A stretch of 64,000 nt of DNA from an uncultured Bacteroidales bacterium (GTDB lineage Bacteria > Bacteroidota > Bacteroidia > Bacteroidales > UBA3824), in NCBI GenBank assembly GCA_937877455.1, contig CALFIU010000054.1:17066-81065 (forward strand), read 5' to 3'. The notes beneath the pieces are model-generated. The model was not told the origin of the DNA. It was given only the letters and a program-made list of their open reading frames with translations, and ran no database searches. Of the stretch, positions 40,186 through 48,878 are shown one piece after another; the first letter of the stretch is position 1; each line of letters opens with the position of its first letter. The position numbers and the translations under genes are program-made.

Positions 40186-40922
40186 AAATCTCAGTTATTA
40201 CAGTATGTTACAATAGCGAAGAAAACATTGCTACATGTCTTGATTCTTATGCCTCACAGACTTATTCTGATAAAGAACATATAGTTATTGATGGTGCTTC
40301 AACAGACCGTACTTTGTCTATTGTACAACGTTACAGACCAGAAAGACTTGTTTCTGAACGAGATAAAGGTCTTTATTATGCTCTCAACAAAGGAGTAACT
40401 TTTGCTACGGGTGATGTGGTATGTTTTCTGCATTCAGACGATGTATTTGGCTCTCCAAATGTACTCGAAAATATTGCAACAATTTTTGAAAAATACAATA
40501 CAGATTCTGTTTATGCCGATTTACAATATGTTTCTAAAAATGATATTTCGTATGTTGTACGTAATTGGCATTCGGGAAAATTTACACAAAATGGGTTAAG
40601 AAGAGGATGGATGCCGCCGCATCCGAGTTTCTTTGTTAAAAAAAGTGTATATGAGCGTTATGGATTGTTTGATACGCGATATAAAATTGCAGCCGATTAT
40701 GATATTATGATGCGTTTTCTTGGCAAATATCGTATTTCAACAGCATATTGTCCAATTGTTGCTGTTAAAATGAGGGTTGGCGGTGCATCTAATCGTTCGT
40801 TAAAAAATATTATTCTTAAAACTAAGGAGGATTTTCTTATTGCTCGTGCCAACAACATTGGTGGGCTTTTTACTGTTGTTTGTAAAAATTTTAGAAAACT
40901 AAATCAATTTTGTGCAAAATAA
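40182..40922 (+). CDS. glycosyltransferase family 2 (WcaE-like)
   Basis: 246-residue GT-A glycosyltransferase. The N terminus ISVITVCYNSEENI and DGASTDRT is typical of family 2, and the metal-binding DxD-type motif is CFLHSDDVFG. RRGWMPPHPSFFVKKSVYE and DYDIMMRFLG match the WcaE-like subgroup. It probably transfers a sugar during surface polysaccharide assembly and may use GDP-fucose from the gmd-fcl pair, which is inference. It is coupled to the acetyltransferase by a 4-base overlap. Confidence 0.9.
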   Translation: MKISVITVCYNSEENIATCLDSYASQTYSDKEHIVIDGASTDRTLSIVQRYRPERLVSERDKGLYYALNKGVTFATGDVVCFLHSDDVFGSPNVLENIATIFEKYNTDSVYADLQYVSKNDISYVVRNWHSGKFTQNGLRRGWMPPHPSFFVKKSVYERYGLFDTRYKIAADYDIMMRFLGKYRISTAYCPIVAVKMRVGGASNRSLKNIILKTKEDFLIARANNIGGLFTVVCKNFRKLNQFCAK

Positions 40923-40962
40923 AAGTCTTGTACATTAGCATTTTTTTTATCTTATAGTCATT

Positions 40963-42114
40963 TTAATAGTTGATTGTTTCAGCCAATTCTGTTGCTTGTT
41001 TGTGAGTTTCTATAATGTCGTTGAGTGTGGGATTGGCTATGAATGACATTTTGTTAATTGTTTTTTCTATCAAGTTGCTCATTTGGAGAAATCCTATATT
41101 ACCATCAAGGAATTTTTTTACAGCAACCTCATTTGCAGCGTTCATTGTGCATGGCATATTGCCACCTTGTTTTGCTGCATGCATTGCTATAGCAAGATTT
41201 GGAAAGTTGTTGAGGTCTGGTTTTTCAAATGTTAATCCGTTGAGTGAGAAAAAATCTATTTTTGGAAAGTTACTTTTTAGTCGGCATGGAAACCCCAATG
41301 CGTATTGTATAGGCAGTCGCATATCAGGCATGCCCATTTGCACTTTAACACTACCATCTTCAAATTGTACTCCGCTGTGTATCAAACTTTGCGGATGTAT
41401 AAGAACTTCTATTTTTTCAACTGGTACGCTAAACAAGTGCATAGCCTCTATGGTTTCGAGACCTTTGTTCATAAGCGATGCACTATCTATTGTTACCTTT
41501 GCTCCCATGTGCCAATTTGGGTGTTTAAGTGCTTGTTCTTTAGTGGCTTTTTCGAGAAATTCTCTATTTTTTCCCCTAAATGGACCACCAGATGCGGTTA
41601 AAAGTATTTTTTCAATGTCGTTACCTTGTTCGCCCATTAAACACTGAAAAATTGCAGAGTGTTCGCTATCTACAGGTATGATAGGAGCGTTGTTTTGACG
41701 AGATGTTTGTATAACGAGTTCACCAGCAGCCACAAGCGTTTCTTTATTTGCTAAAGCTACCATTTTGTGGTGTTCAAGTGCGTTTAGCGTTGGAATAAGC
41801 CCGCTGTAGCCCACAACAGCAGTTAAAACTATGTCTATGCTATCGTATTCTACCACGTGTTTAAGAGAATCTGCTCCAGCATATACTTTTATTGGGTAGT
41901 CTTTGAGTGCTTCTTTAAGGTCGATGTAGTGGTTTTCGTTGGCAATTACTACACAATTTGGTTTAAATTTTATTGCTTGTTTGGCTAACAATTGCCAATT
42001 GTTTGCAGCTGTTAGGATCTCCGTTTCAAATTTTTCGGGATGCTGTTCCATTACGTCAAGAGCTTGTGTCCCGATGCTTCCTGTGCTGCCTAATATTGCG
42101 ATTCTTCTTTTCAT
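40963..42114 (-). CDS. dxr: 1-deoxy-D-xylulose 5-phosphate reductoisomerase
   Basis: Second step of the MEP isoprenoid pathway, making MEP with NADPH. The 383 residues start with RIAILGSTGSIGTQALDVM. The metal and substrate motif is PVDSEHSAIFQCL, and TASGGPFRGK and ASLMNKGLE also match. ispD, the next MEP enzyme, is at 46288 in this window but not adjacent. It is downstream of the M23 peptidase gene by 37 bases. Confidence 0.97.
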   Translation of the reverse strand: MKRRIAILGSTGSIGTQALDVMEQHPEKFETEILTAANNWQLLAKQAIKFKPNCVVIANENHYIDLKEALKDYPIKVYAGADSLKHVVEYDSIDIVLTAVVGYSGLIPTLNALEHHKMVALANKETLVAAGELVIQTSRQNNAPIIPVDSEHSAIFQCLMGEQGNDIEKILLTASGGPFRGKNREFLEKATKEQALKHPNWHMGAKVTIDSASLMNKGLETIEAMHLFSVPVEKIEVLIHPQSLIHSGVQFEDGSVKVQMGMPDMRLPIQYALGFPCRLKSNFPKIDFFSLNGLTFEKPDLNNFPNLAIAMHAAKQGGNMPCTMNAANEVAVKKFLDGNIGFLQMSNLIEKTINKMSFIANPTLNDIIETHKQATELAETINY

Positions 42115-42151
42115 TGCAAATGGTAATTTATGTTTTGCATTGGTAGTGCAA

Positions 42152-42994
42152 TTAATAAGCTATATAGTCCTCAGGGTTAATGGCAACGCCGTTGTGCCAT
42201 AATTCAAAGTGAAGATGAGGCCCAGAGGTTAGTTCGCCGCTATTGCCTATTATGGCTATTGGTTCGCCAGCTTTCACTTTGTCGCCAACTTTTTTGAGTA
42301 GCGTACTATTATGTTTGTATATGCTTATGATATTGTCTTCGTGTTGAATTTGTATCGTATTGCCAGTGCCAAGACTCCAATCTGCAAGTGTAACAGTGCC
42401 GGGTAAAGTTGCAAGTATTGGTTCGTCTTCTTTTGCTACTATGTCTATGCCGAGGTGTTCTTTTGTATCAAATTTTGTGGTTATAACGCCTTTTACTGGC
42501 ATAAAGAAATTAAGATTTTTAAACCTATCGTTTTCTATTTGATTATTTATCATTGCCAAAGTTTGAGCTTCTTCTTCTTCAATGAGCATACGTAGGATAC
42601 TGTCGTGTTTCGACTTTGTAAAATCTACTTTTTGACGGCTGAGTGTTGATGTGTCTTGTGTTTCGGTATAATTTTCAGGGTCGCGACCTTCCATTAGTAG
42701 CCTTATTCGTGAAAAATAATCTTGTCTTTGATTTAAAATATGTGCAATAGAATCGAGTTTGTCGGCACTTTCTGCCAATTGCTCTTTTAATGCTTTGTCT
42801 TTTGAACTTGGTAAAAATTGATTGAGTGGTGTATGTAGCAGAAAAAGTATTACAAACACCGTTATTATTATAAACAATCCACCAACGTAAGCAGCTATGT
42901 TAAGAGGAGTTATACTAAAACTTGTCTCTTCTTGGAGTGTTGTGTCGTTGTAGAGAATTATTCTAAATTTATTTTGTTTTTTCTTTTTTGCCAT
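42152..42994 (-). CDS. membrane-anchored M23 family peptidase
   Basis: 280 residues: a basic cytoplasmic start, one TM helix (about 33-54), a coiled-coil stretch (68-150) and a C-terminal LytM domain. The zinc ligands are complete: His180 and Asp184 (HLGID) and His262 in HLH (260-262). It should cut peptidoglycan cross-links in the periplasm or act as an activator of division amidases. A Bacteroidetes promoter precedes it (43003-43032 minus). Confidence 0.93.
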   Translation of the reverse strand: MAKKKKQNKFRIILYNDTTLQEETSFSITPLNIAAYVGGLFIIITVFVILFLLHTPLNQFLPSSKDKALKEQLAESADKLDSIAHILNQRQDYFSRIRLLMEGRDPENYTETQDTSTLSRQKVDFTKSKHDSILRMLIEEEEAQTLAMINNQIENDRFKNLNFFMPVKGVITTKFDTKEHLGIDIVAKEDEPILATLPGTVTLADWSLGTGNTIQIQHEDNIISIYKHNSTLLKKVGDKVKAGEPIAIIGNSGELTSGPHLHFELWHNGVAINPEDYIAY

Positions 42995-43002
42995 AATGGG
43001 TG

Positions 43003-43032
43003 CAAAGATAATGCTATTGTTCTTTTTTCAAA
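43003..43032 (-). promoter_or_regulatory. promoter of the M23 peptidase gene
   Basis: On the minus strand TTTG (43029-43032), an 18-base spacer and TATCTTTG (43003-43010). The start site would be at about 42996, right at the ATG (42994), so the mRNA may be nearly leaderless. Confidence 0.55.
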
Positions 43033-43072
43033 AAAAGATTGTAGATAATTTTTTTTATAAAAAAAATATATC

Positions 43073-43080
43073 TACTTTTG
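43073..43080 (+). promoter_or_regulatory. -7 box of the cheR operon
   Basis: TACTTTTG matches TAnnTTTG and lies 23 bases before the cheR ATG at 43104. The -33 position is a T/A run without a clean TTTG. Confidence 0.5.
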
Positions 43081-43103
43081 AAAAAACTATACTATAGTTG
43101 GCA

Positions 43104-43967
43104 ATGGAAATAGACCAAGTTGAAATATCGTTGTTAATCAAGACATTGAAAAACTGCGGTGGATACGATTTTTCAAATTATTCAGAGAAATCGTTCTGTC
43201 GTAGGGTGGAAAAGGTATTGATGGATAACAAAGTTGATATTTATACACTCGTTAATAGGCTCAAATTTGATCGTGTGTTTCTTGAAAAGGTAGTTAGAGA
43301 TATAACCGTTAATACAACAGAACTTTTTAGAGACCCACAAACATGGCAAGCCATAAGGTATAGAATATTGCCGAGGTTGGCCAATAAAAACGAAATTTTA
43401 ATTTGGCATGCAGGATGTTCTATCGGTATGGAGGTTTATAGTATGGAAATACTTCTCAACGAGTTAGGCTTACTTGAAAAGGCTAAGATATATGCTACTG
43501 ATCTTAATACCGAAGTTCTTGAAACTGCAAGAAAAGGAGAATATAGTTATAGATACAAAGACGAGTATATTGATAATTTCACTAAGGCGTTGGTTGAAAA
43601 TCCATTTAACTTTGAGGAAAAAAACGAAGTAAACGTCGATAAGTATTTTGACAGCAATCCGGCAAAAGATGTTTTTAAAGTTAAGCCTTTTTTACTCAAT
43701 AAAACTATATTTTTAAAGCATGATCTTGTAACACAAGGAAATCCGTTTTGTGTAGGATACGATCTTATCCTTTGTCGCAATGTGTTGATATATTTTAATC
43801 ACGATTTACAAAATAAAATATTCTGCGATTTTTGGAATTACCTCAACCACAATGGTTCGCTTGTTTTAGGCATACACGAGAGTATTCTTGGAACAATGGC
43901 TTTGCGATACGAAAAGAAAGGTTTTTTCTATATAAAGAAACCATTTGATACAATTAACCCAAAATGA
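43104..43967 (+). CDS. cheR: CheR-type protein-glutamate O-methyltransferase
   Basis: CheR proteins methylate glutamates of chemoreceptors using SAM. The ATG at 43104 gives 287 residues; an upstream TTG adds two. The N-terminal helical domain contains the conserved NTTELFRDPQTW. The SAM site reads HAGCSIGMEVYS (classical is CSTGEEPYS), followed by YATDLNTEVL and the CRNVLIYF motif. The site looks usable but deviates from the classical form. It is the first gene of a run cheR, cheR-like, cheB, GAF protein, with no CheA, CheW or receptor in sight. Confidence 0.85.
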   Translation: MEIDQVEISLLIKTLKNCGGYDFSNYSEKSFCRRVEKVLMDNKVDIYTLVNRLKFDRVFLEKVVRDITVNTTELFRDPQTWQAIRYRILPRLANKNEILIWHAGCSIGMEVYSMEILLNELGLLEKAKIYATDLNTEVLETARKGEYSYRYKDEYIDNFTKALVENPFNFEEKNEVNVDKYFDSNPAKDVFKVKPFLLNKTIFLKHDLVTQGNPFCVGYDLILCRNVLIYFNHDLQNKIFCDFWNYLNHNGSLVLGIHESILGTMALRYEKKGFFYIKKPFDTINPK

Positions 43968-43974
43968 TTGACCG

Positions 43975-44808
43975 ATGGATTATCTTGCACCAATAGAAAT
44001 GTCGCAATTCAGGAAAATAATCGCTACATTAAGAGATGTACGAGATGTTGACTTGTCTGATTATGCAGTATCGCCATTGAAACACCGTTTTGAGAGAGTG
44101 ATGCAGTTGCATGGTTATTTTTCTGCTGATAAACTTGTGGAAAAGATTATGCACGATGATGTTTTTGCCGACATCTTTCTTAAAGAGATTGCTACACCTG
44201 TAACAGAAATGTTTCGCGATCCACAGATGTGGGCAGAACTTGAAAATATTCTTTCGCGCCAAGATAAAGAAGGCAATCTAAAAATTTGGCTACCAGAAGT
44301 ATGTGGCGATGAAGAACTATATTCACTTATGATATTGCTTCAACGAACCAAACTTTTTCAACGTAGTGTGGTTTATGCTACGTGTGGCAACCAACGTGTG
44401 CTTGAAAATGTGCAAAGAGGTGCGGTAGAGATTAGAAAAATGGAAACAAATCAAGCCAATTTTAAACGTATGGATGAGAATGGCGATTTGTCACACTATT
44501 TTTCGCGAGTTGATAAGTTTGATATTTTTTCGGATGATTTACTATCGGCTGTTGTTTTTTTGCAACATGATTTATTTCGTAAATCGCCTCCCGACAAAGG
44601 TTTTGATATTATCCTTTTTCGTAATAAGATGGTCAATTATAGCATGAGGCTTAAATCGTTAGCGGTGGAGATAATGAACGATAGTCTTGCGCCAGGAGGT
44701 TTTTTTATTATAGGTGTTGGCGAAACACTTGAAAATTGCGATAAACGGAAATATTTTAAACTTGTAAGTCGTACCGAAAATATTTTTCAAAAAATATCTA
44801 TTGTCTAA
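43975..44808 (+). CDS. degenerate CheR-like protein
   Basis: 277 residues with the same fold as the preceding gene (TPVTEMFRDPQMW, IILFRNKMVNYS, APGGFFIIGVGETL) but with the SAM site lost: the glycine motif reads PEVCGDEELYS, and the acidic residue after VYAT is replaced (YATCGNQ). It is probably catalytically dead and may serve as a regulatory or binding partner of the intact CheR. It starts 7 bases after cheR, so the pair is cotranscribed. A duplication followed by decay or specialisation is the simplest history. Confidence 0.75.
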   Translation: MDYLAPIEMSQFRKIIATLRDVRDVDLSDYAVSPLKHRFERVMQLHGYFSADKLVEKIMHDDVFADIFLKEIATPVTEMFRDPQMWAELENILSRQDKEGNLKIWLPEVCGDEELYSLMILLQRTKLFQRSVVYATCGNQRVLENVQRGAVEIRKMETNQANFKRMDENGDLSHYFSRVDKFDIFSDDLLSAVVFLQHDLFRKSPPDKGFDIILFRNKMVNYSMRLKSLAVEIMNDSLAPGGFFIIGVGETLENCDKRKYFKLVSRTENIFQKISIV

Positions 44809-44857
44809 TTGACATTGGTATTTGGATTAAAATAATGACAAAAAACTATTAATAACG

Positions 44858-45415
44858 ATGATGCACATAGTAATAGGAGGGTCGGCTGGAAGTTTTCAGT
44901 CAATAACGCAGATATTGGCAGCATTGCCAAAGACATTTCCTTATCCTATATTTTTATGCCTTCATCGGCTTAAACATGTACGAAATGGTTTTGTTGAGGC
45001 TTTATCAATAAAGTCAAAACTTCCAGTTCTTGAACCAAAAGATAAACAAGAATTTTTGCCTGGAAATGTTTATTTAGCACCAGCAAACTATCACATGTAT
45101 CTTGAGTTTGGCAATACTTTTGCTTTAACAACAGAGGAAGTTGTAAACCATTCTCGGCCGTCAATTGATCTTACGTTCATGTCAGCGGCTTACACATTAA
45201 AAAACAACGTGTTGGGTATATTGCTTTCTGGTGCAAACAAAGATGGTGCTTTAGGTTTAAAAGCAATAAAAGATGCAGGCGGCAAGGTTATTGTACAATC
45301 TCCAGAAGAGTGTCAAGTAAAAACTATGACAACGGCTGCGATAAAGGTTACTTCTGTGGATCATATACTTTATACCCAACAGATTATTGATTATTTGTTA
45401 AGACTAAAAGAGTAA
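44858..45415 (+). CDS. cheB: stand-alone CheB-type methylesterase
   Basis: 185 residues comprising only the CheB catalytic domain; the receiver domain of normal CheB is missing. The catalytic triad is present: Ser9 in IGGSAGS, His36 in CLHRLKH and Asp129 in LLSGANKDGA. The domain removes methyl groups from receptor glutamates. Without a receiver, activity cannot be set by CheA phosphorylation in the usual way. It lies 49 bases after the CheR-like gene and 6 before the GAF gene. Confidence 0.88.
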   Translation: MMHIVIGGSAGSFQSITQILAALPKTFPYPIFLCLHRLKHVRNGFVEALSIKSKLPVLEPKDKQEFLPGNVYLAPANYHMYLEFGNTFALTTEEVVNHSRPSIDLTFMSAAYTLKNNVLGILLSGANKDGALGLKAIKDAGGKVIVQSPEECQVKTMTTAAIKVTSVDHILYTQQIIDYLLRLKE

Positions 45416-45421
45416 AAGAGT

Positions 45422-46288
45422 ATGAAAAAATTTGATAATGGTCAGAGATTTATAATAATATATTTGGTTATCTACTTGGTTTTTAGTTTTGTAGTTGGCC
45501 TTTCGGCTTTTGAGTATCTTGGTATTAAGTTTATTAAAATAAACTATTTGTTAGGTATTTATGTTGCTATATCTATTTGTGCCGCCATTTACATATATTT
45601 TTATACAGTAAAAATGTTTCGCCACGGGGATGAACTCGAAGATAATATTAATCCCGAAACTGGAGAAGACGAAAGTAAAAAACGCGAACGTGAACGTCAA
45701 CAAAAACTTGAAGATGCTACTCAACGTCGTAAAAAAGCTTTGGAAGAAAAAAAACGGCTTGAGTCTATTGTTTCTGAAATTAGTAACGGTCTTTCTAAGT
45801 CTGCAGATATAAACGAGTATTTTGATAAATTGTTGATTAATATTTCTCAACCTTTTAAAACTGTTCAAGGTATAGCGTATGCCCTTAATTCAAAAACTAA
45901 TAAGTTTGAAACAAAAAGTACTTATGCTTATTATACCACAGAATCTTTTAAGGAGTTTGAATTAGGAGAGGGGATACCAGGTCAAGTAGCAAAAGATAAA
46001 AAAATTCTTTTGATGGAAAATATACCAGAGGATTATATTCGTATTGTTTCTGGTTTAGGAACCGGTACACCCAAGTATTTGCTTGTTGTGCCAATTATTA
46101 GTCAAAACGAAACTATTGCCATTTTAGAGTTAGCATCGTTTGAAAAAACAGATATTAACTTTGATAATTTTCTTAATATGCTTAACAATGCTATTAGTGG
46201 AGGAGTTGTTAATAAGTTAAGGGGCATTGGTTCATCTATACATGATGAACAAAAATCAAGTCAACAATCAGAAAATAATAATAAGTGA
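45422..46288 (+). CDS. membrane-anchored GAF-domain protein
   Basis: 288 residues: two TM helices (about 11-31 and 36-60), a charged coiled coil (80-120), a GAF domain (122-270) and a disordered Ser/Gln tail. The GAF contains IPEDYIRIVSGLGTGTPK, the same motif as in the large sensor at 15486-17798. No enzymatic output is seen. Following cheB by 6 bases, it is the likely membrane component of the CheR/CheB module. Its TGA overlaps the ispD ATG. Confidence 0.8.
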   Translation: MKKFDNGQRFIIIYLVIYLVFSFVVGLSAFEYLGIKFIKINYLLGIYVAISICAAIYIYFYTVKMFRHGDELEDNINPETGEDESKKRERERQQKLEDATQRRKKALEEKKRLESIVSEISNGLSKSADINEYFDKLLINISQPFKTVQGIAYALNSKTNKFETKSTYAYYTTESFKEFELGEGIPGQVAKDKKILLMENIPEDYIRIVSGLGTGTPKYLLVVPIISQNETIAILELASFEKTDINFDNFLNMLNNAISGGVVNKLRGIGSSIHDEQKSSQQSENNNK

Positions 46289-46965
46289 TGAAACGTGCTG
46301 CAATAATAGTGGCAGGTGGCAAGGGAACTCGTATGGGAGCAGATATTCCCAAACAATTTTTGCCAATAAATGGAGTTCCGATATTGTGTCTTACTGTTAG
46401 TAAATTTATTGATTTTGATCCAGAAATAACTATTTTTTTAGTATTGCCAACTTCGTTGATGGCCTATTGGCTACAAGTAAGTACACAATGGATACCCATT
46501 GATAGGTGTAAACTTATTCCTGGTGGTCAAGAACGTTTTTTTTCGGTTAAAAATGCAATTGATAATTTGCCAGATGATATTGATATTGTGGCAATTCACG
46601 ATGGAGTAAGACCACTTGTTTCTGTAAATTGCATCGCTCGTTGTTTTACCGAAGCCACACTTAATGGTAATGCTGTGCCAGCAGTGGATGTGGTAGAAAG
46701 TTTAAGATTTGTTGATAGTAATGGTAGTCGTCCGTTGGATAGAAAAAGTGTTAAAATAATTCAAACACCGCAAGTTTTTATTACCGATGATATAAAAAAA
46801 GCATATCAACAACCTTATGATGAGCATTTTACTGATGATGCTTCTGTTATGGAAAAATTTGGAAAAAAAATAAATTTGGCACAAGGAGAAAAACAAAACA
46901 TAAAAATTACCACCTTTGACGACCTGCAATATGCAGTATATTTGTTGAATCAAAACAAAAAGTAA
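46288..46965 (+). CDS. ispD: 2-C-methyl-D-erythritol 4-phosphate cytidylyltransferase
   Basis: Third MEP-pathway enzyme, making CDP-ME from MEP and CTP. The ATG at 46288 shares its A with the stop of the GAF gene and gives 225 residues. The CTP loop AAIIVAGGKGTRMGADIPKQ, the VAIHDGVRPLV segment and the TDDASVMEKFG near the C terminus are conserved. It is translationally coupled to a signalling gene, which is an unusual setting. Confidence 0.96.
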   Translation: MKRAAIIVAGGKGTRMGADIPKQFLPINGVPILCLTVSKFIDFDPEITIFLVLPTSLMAYWLQVSTQWIPIDRCKLIPGGQERFFSVKNAIDNLPDDIDIVAIHDGVRPLVSVNCIARCFTEATLNGNAVPAVDVVESLRFVDSNGSRPLDRKSVKIIQTPQVFITDDIKKAYQQPYDEHFTDDASVMEKFGKKINLAQGEKQNIKITTFDDLQYAVYLLNQNKK

Positions 46966-46968
46966 AAA

Positions 46969-47577
46969 ATGTTTTTAGAAACTGCCAATACAAAAGGAAG
47001 CATTGAAGTTATTTCAGGTTCGATGTTTTCGGGAAAAACCGAAGAACTTATTCGACGTATGAAACGTGCCAAAATTGCTGGATTGCAATGTCAAATATTC
47101 AAACCTGCCACTGATACACGTTATAGCCATACTTGTGTGGTTTCGCACGACAAAAACGAACTTATGTCGATGGTTGTAAAAACTTCTGACCAAATTCTTG
47201 CTTTAACAGAGCAACGTACCAAGGTGGTTGGTATTGATGAGGCTCAATTTTTTGACCAAAATTTACCACAGATTTGTGTTAAACTTTCGCAGCGTAATGT
47301 TAGGGTTATAATCGCAGGACTTGATATGGATTATCTTGGAAGACCATTTGGCCCAATGGGTAGTGTGATGTGTATTGCTGATGATGTAACAAAGGTGCAT
47401 GCTATATGTACTCGTTGTGGAAATTTAGCGCAGTTTAGTCATCGTCTAAGCAATAACGATAATCTTGTTGAACTTGGTGAAAAAAATATTTATGAGCCGC
47501 TATGTCGTGATTGTTATGCTAAACAGAATCATAATTCCTTAGCAATGTCTTTGCATGAAACTATCTCTGATAATTAA
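46969..47577 (+). CDS. tdk: thymidine kinase
   Basis: Type II thymidine kinase of 202 residues that salvages thymidine. The Walker A GSMFSGKT is at 17-24, the catalytic Glu lies in VGIDEAQFF (about residue 91), and a zinc site is formed by CTRC and CRDC near the C terminus. It follows ispD by 3 bases and overlaps yidD by 23. thyA lies convergent downstream, so both routes to dTMP sit together. Confidence 0.97.
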   Translation: MFLETANTKGSIEVISGSMFSGKTEELIRRMKRAKIAGLQCQIFKPATDTRYSHTCVVSHDKNELMSMVVKTSDQILALTEQRTKVVGIDEAQFFDQNLPQICVKLSQRNVRVIIAGLDMDYLGRPFGPMGSVMCIADDVTKVHAICTRCGNLAQFSHRLSNNDNLVELGEKNIYEPLCRDCYAKQNHNSLAMSLHETISDN

Positions 47578-47806
47578 AAAAATATATTTGCTGCCTGTAT
47601 ATTTTTATAGGGCAGCAATATCTCCTTATCTTCCTGATTCGTGCCGTCATACACCTACATGTAGCCAATATGCTATTGAGGCGGTAATGGTTCACGGAAT
47701 TTTTAAGGGTACTTTACTCGCTATATGGCGTATTTTGAGATGTAATCCATGGGGAACACATGGGTATGACCCTGTTCCGAAACGAGGAAAATGGAAAAAT
47801 AATTAG
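47555..47806 (+). CDS. yidD: membrane protein insertion efficiency factor YidD
   Basis: Canonical 83-residue YidD with an amphipathic N terminus and the signature CRHTPTCSQYAIEAV, IWRILRCNPWGTHGYDPVP. It helps YidC-dependent membrane protein insertion at the inner membrane. It starts inside tdk. Compare the secreted YidD-domain protein at 32762-33142. Confidence 0.93.
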   Translation: MKLSLIIKKIYLLPVYFYRAAISPYLPDSCRHTPTCSQYAIEAVMVHGIFKGTLLAIWRILRCNPWGTHGYDPVPKRGKWKNN

Positions 47807-47807
47807 T

Positions 47808-48593
47808 TTAAACGCTTATTTGACCTTTTATTGTTGGGTGGCATTGGTAGTTTTCGAGTGAAAAATCTTCGTATTTAAAACCAAATATATCCTTTACTTC
47901 TGGATTTATTTTCATTTGTGGAAGAGGGTAAGGTGTGCGAGAAAGTTGCAATTTTACTTGTTCTATATGGTTGAGGTATATGTGTGCATCACCTATTGTG
48001 TGTACAAAATCTCCGGGTTGTAATTCGCATACTTGAGCTATCATCATTGTTAATAATGCATAAGATGCTATGTTGAAAGGTATTCCTAAAAAACTATCGC
48101 CGCTTCGTTGGTATAATTGACACGACAGCCTATCGTTGGCGACATAAAATTGAAATAGTGTGTGGCATGGAGGAAGTGCCATGTTGTCAACTTCTTCGGG
48201 ATTCCATGCTGTTACTATGTGCCTTCGAGAATTGGGATTTCTTTTTATGCTTTCTATCGTATTTGCAATTTGGTCGATACCTTTATTATTCCAATTTCGC
48301 CATTGTGAGCCATACACTGGTCCAAGTTCTCCGTTTTCGTCTGCCCATTCGTTCCATATTCTTACACCATGTTCTTGCAAATACCTAACGTTCGTTTCTC
48401 CGCGCAAAAACCACAAAAGTTCGTATATTATCGATTTCAAGTGCATTTTTTTTGTTGTAAGTAACGGAAAACCTTCTGAAAGATTAAATCGCATTTGGTA
48501 GCCAAAATAACTTATTGTACCAGTTCCTGTACGGTCGCTTTTTTTTATTCCTTTGTCTAATATTGTTTTTAGTAGTTGTTGATATTCTAACAT
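47808..48593 (-). CDS. thyA: thymidylate synthase
   Basis: Methylates dUMP to dTMP using methylene-tetrahydrofolate. The ATG at 48593 gives 261 residues, the normal length; an upstream start adds 20 residues not found in the family. Conserved elements are DRTGTGTISYFG, WNEWADENGELGPVYG, the catalytic Cys in LPPCHTLFQF, and the QRSGDSFLGIPFNIASYA segment. It is convergent with yidD. Confidence 0.97.
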   Translation of the reverse strand: MLEYQQLLKTILDKGIKKSDRTGTGTISYFGYQMRFNLSEGFPLLTTKKMHLKSIIYELLWFLRGETNVRYLQEHGVRIWNEWADENGELGPVYGSQWRNWNNKGIDQIANTIESIKRNPNSRRHIVTAWNPEEVDNMALPPCHTLFQFYVANDRLSCQLYQRSGDSFLGIPFNIASYALLTMMIAQVCELQPGDFVHTIGDAHIYLNHIEQVKLQLSRTPYPLPQMKINPEVKDIFGFKYEDFSLENYQCHPTIKGQISV

Positions 48594-48607
48594 TTTGATT
48601 TTCTTTG

Positions 48608-48871
48608 TTATTGAAATAAGTTTTCTATCAATAAAATTGGTACGCAGCAGCAAAATAATAGTATTTTCTCACCATTATTTAATTCTGGGGGTGGCATAAG
48701 ATATGTGTTTGCCATTTGTGTGGTTTTAATGCTATCTTGTATTTCTGAATTTGTTTGTTTTGCGTTGTCAATTATTTGCTCTATTTGCATCTTATCATCA
48801 AAAGGATCTTTGTCTGCTTTGCAGATAGTTATGCTTATTGCCAAAAAAAATATTGTAAAAATGAATTTCAT
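48608..48871 (-). CDS. small secreted protein with DPFDD motif, unknown
   Basis: The ATG at 48871 gives 87 residues with a signal peptide (ending CKA) and a mature start DKDPFDD, followed by a short polar helix and a hydrophobic C-terminal stretch (ILLFCCCVPILLIENLF) with three adjacent cysteines. The DPFDD-after-signal layout matches the protein at 31715-32128. Upstream in-frame starts exist (48886, 48934) but would overlap the bifunctional nuclease gene. Function unknown. Confidence 0.6.
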   Translation of the reverse strand: MKFIFTIFFLAISITICKADKDPFDDKMQIEQIIDNAKQTNSEIQDSIKTTQMANTYLMPPPELNNGEKILLFCCCVPILLIENLFQ

Positions 48872-48878
48872 TTTGTTT

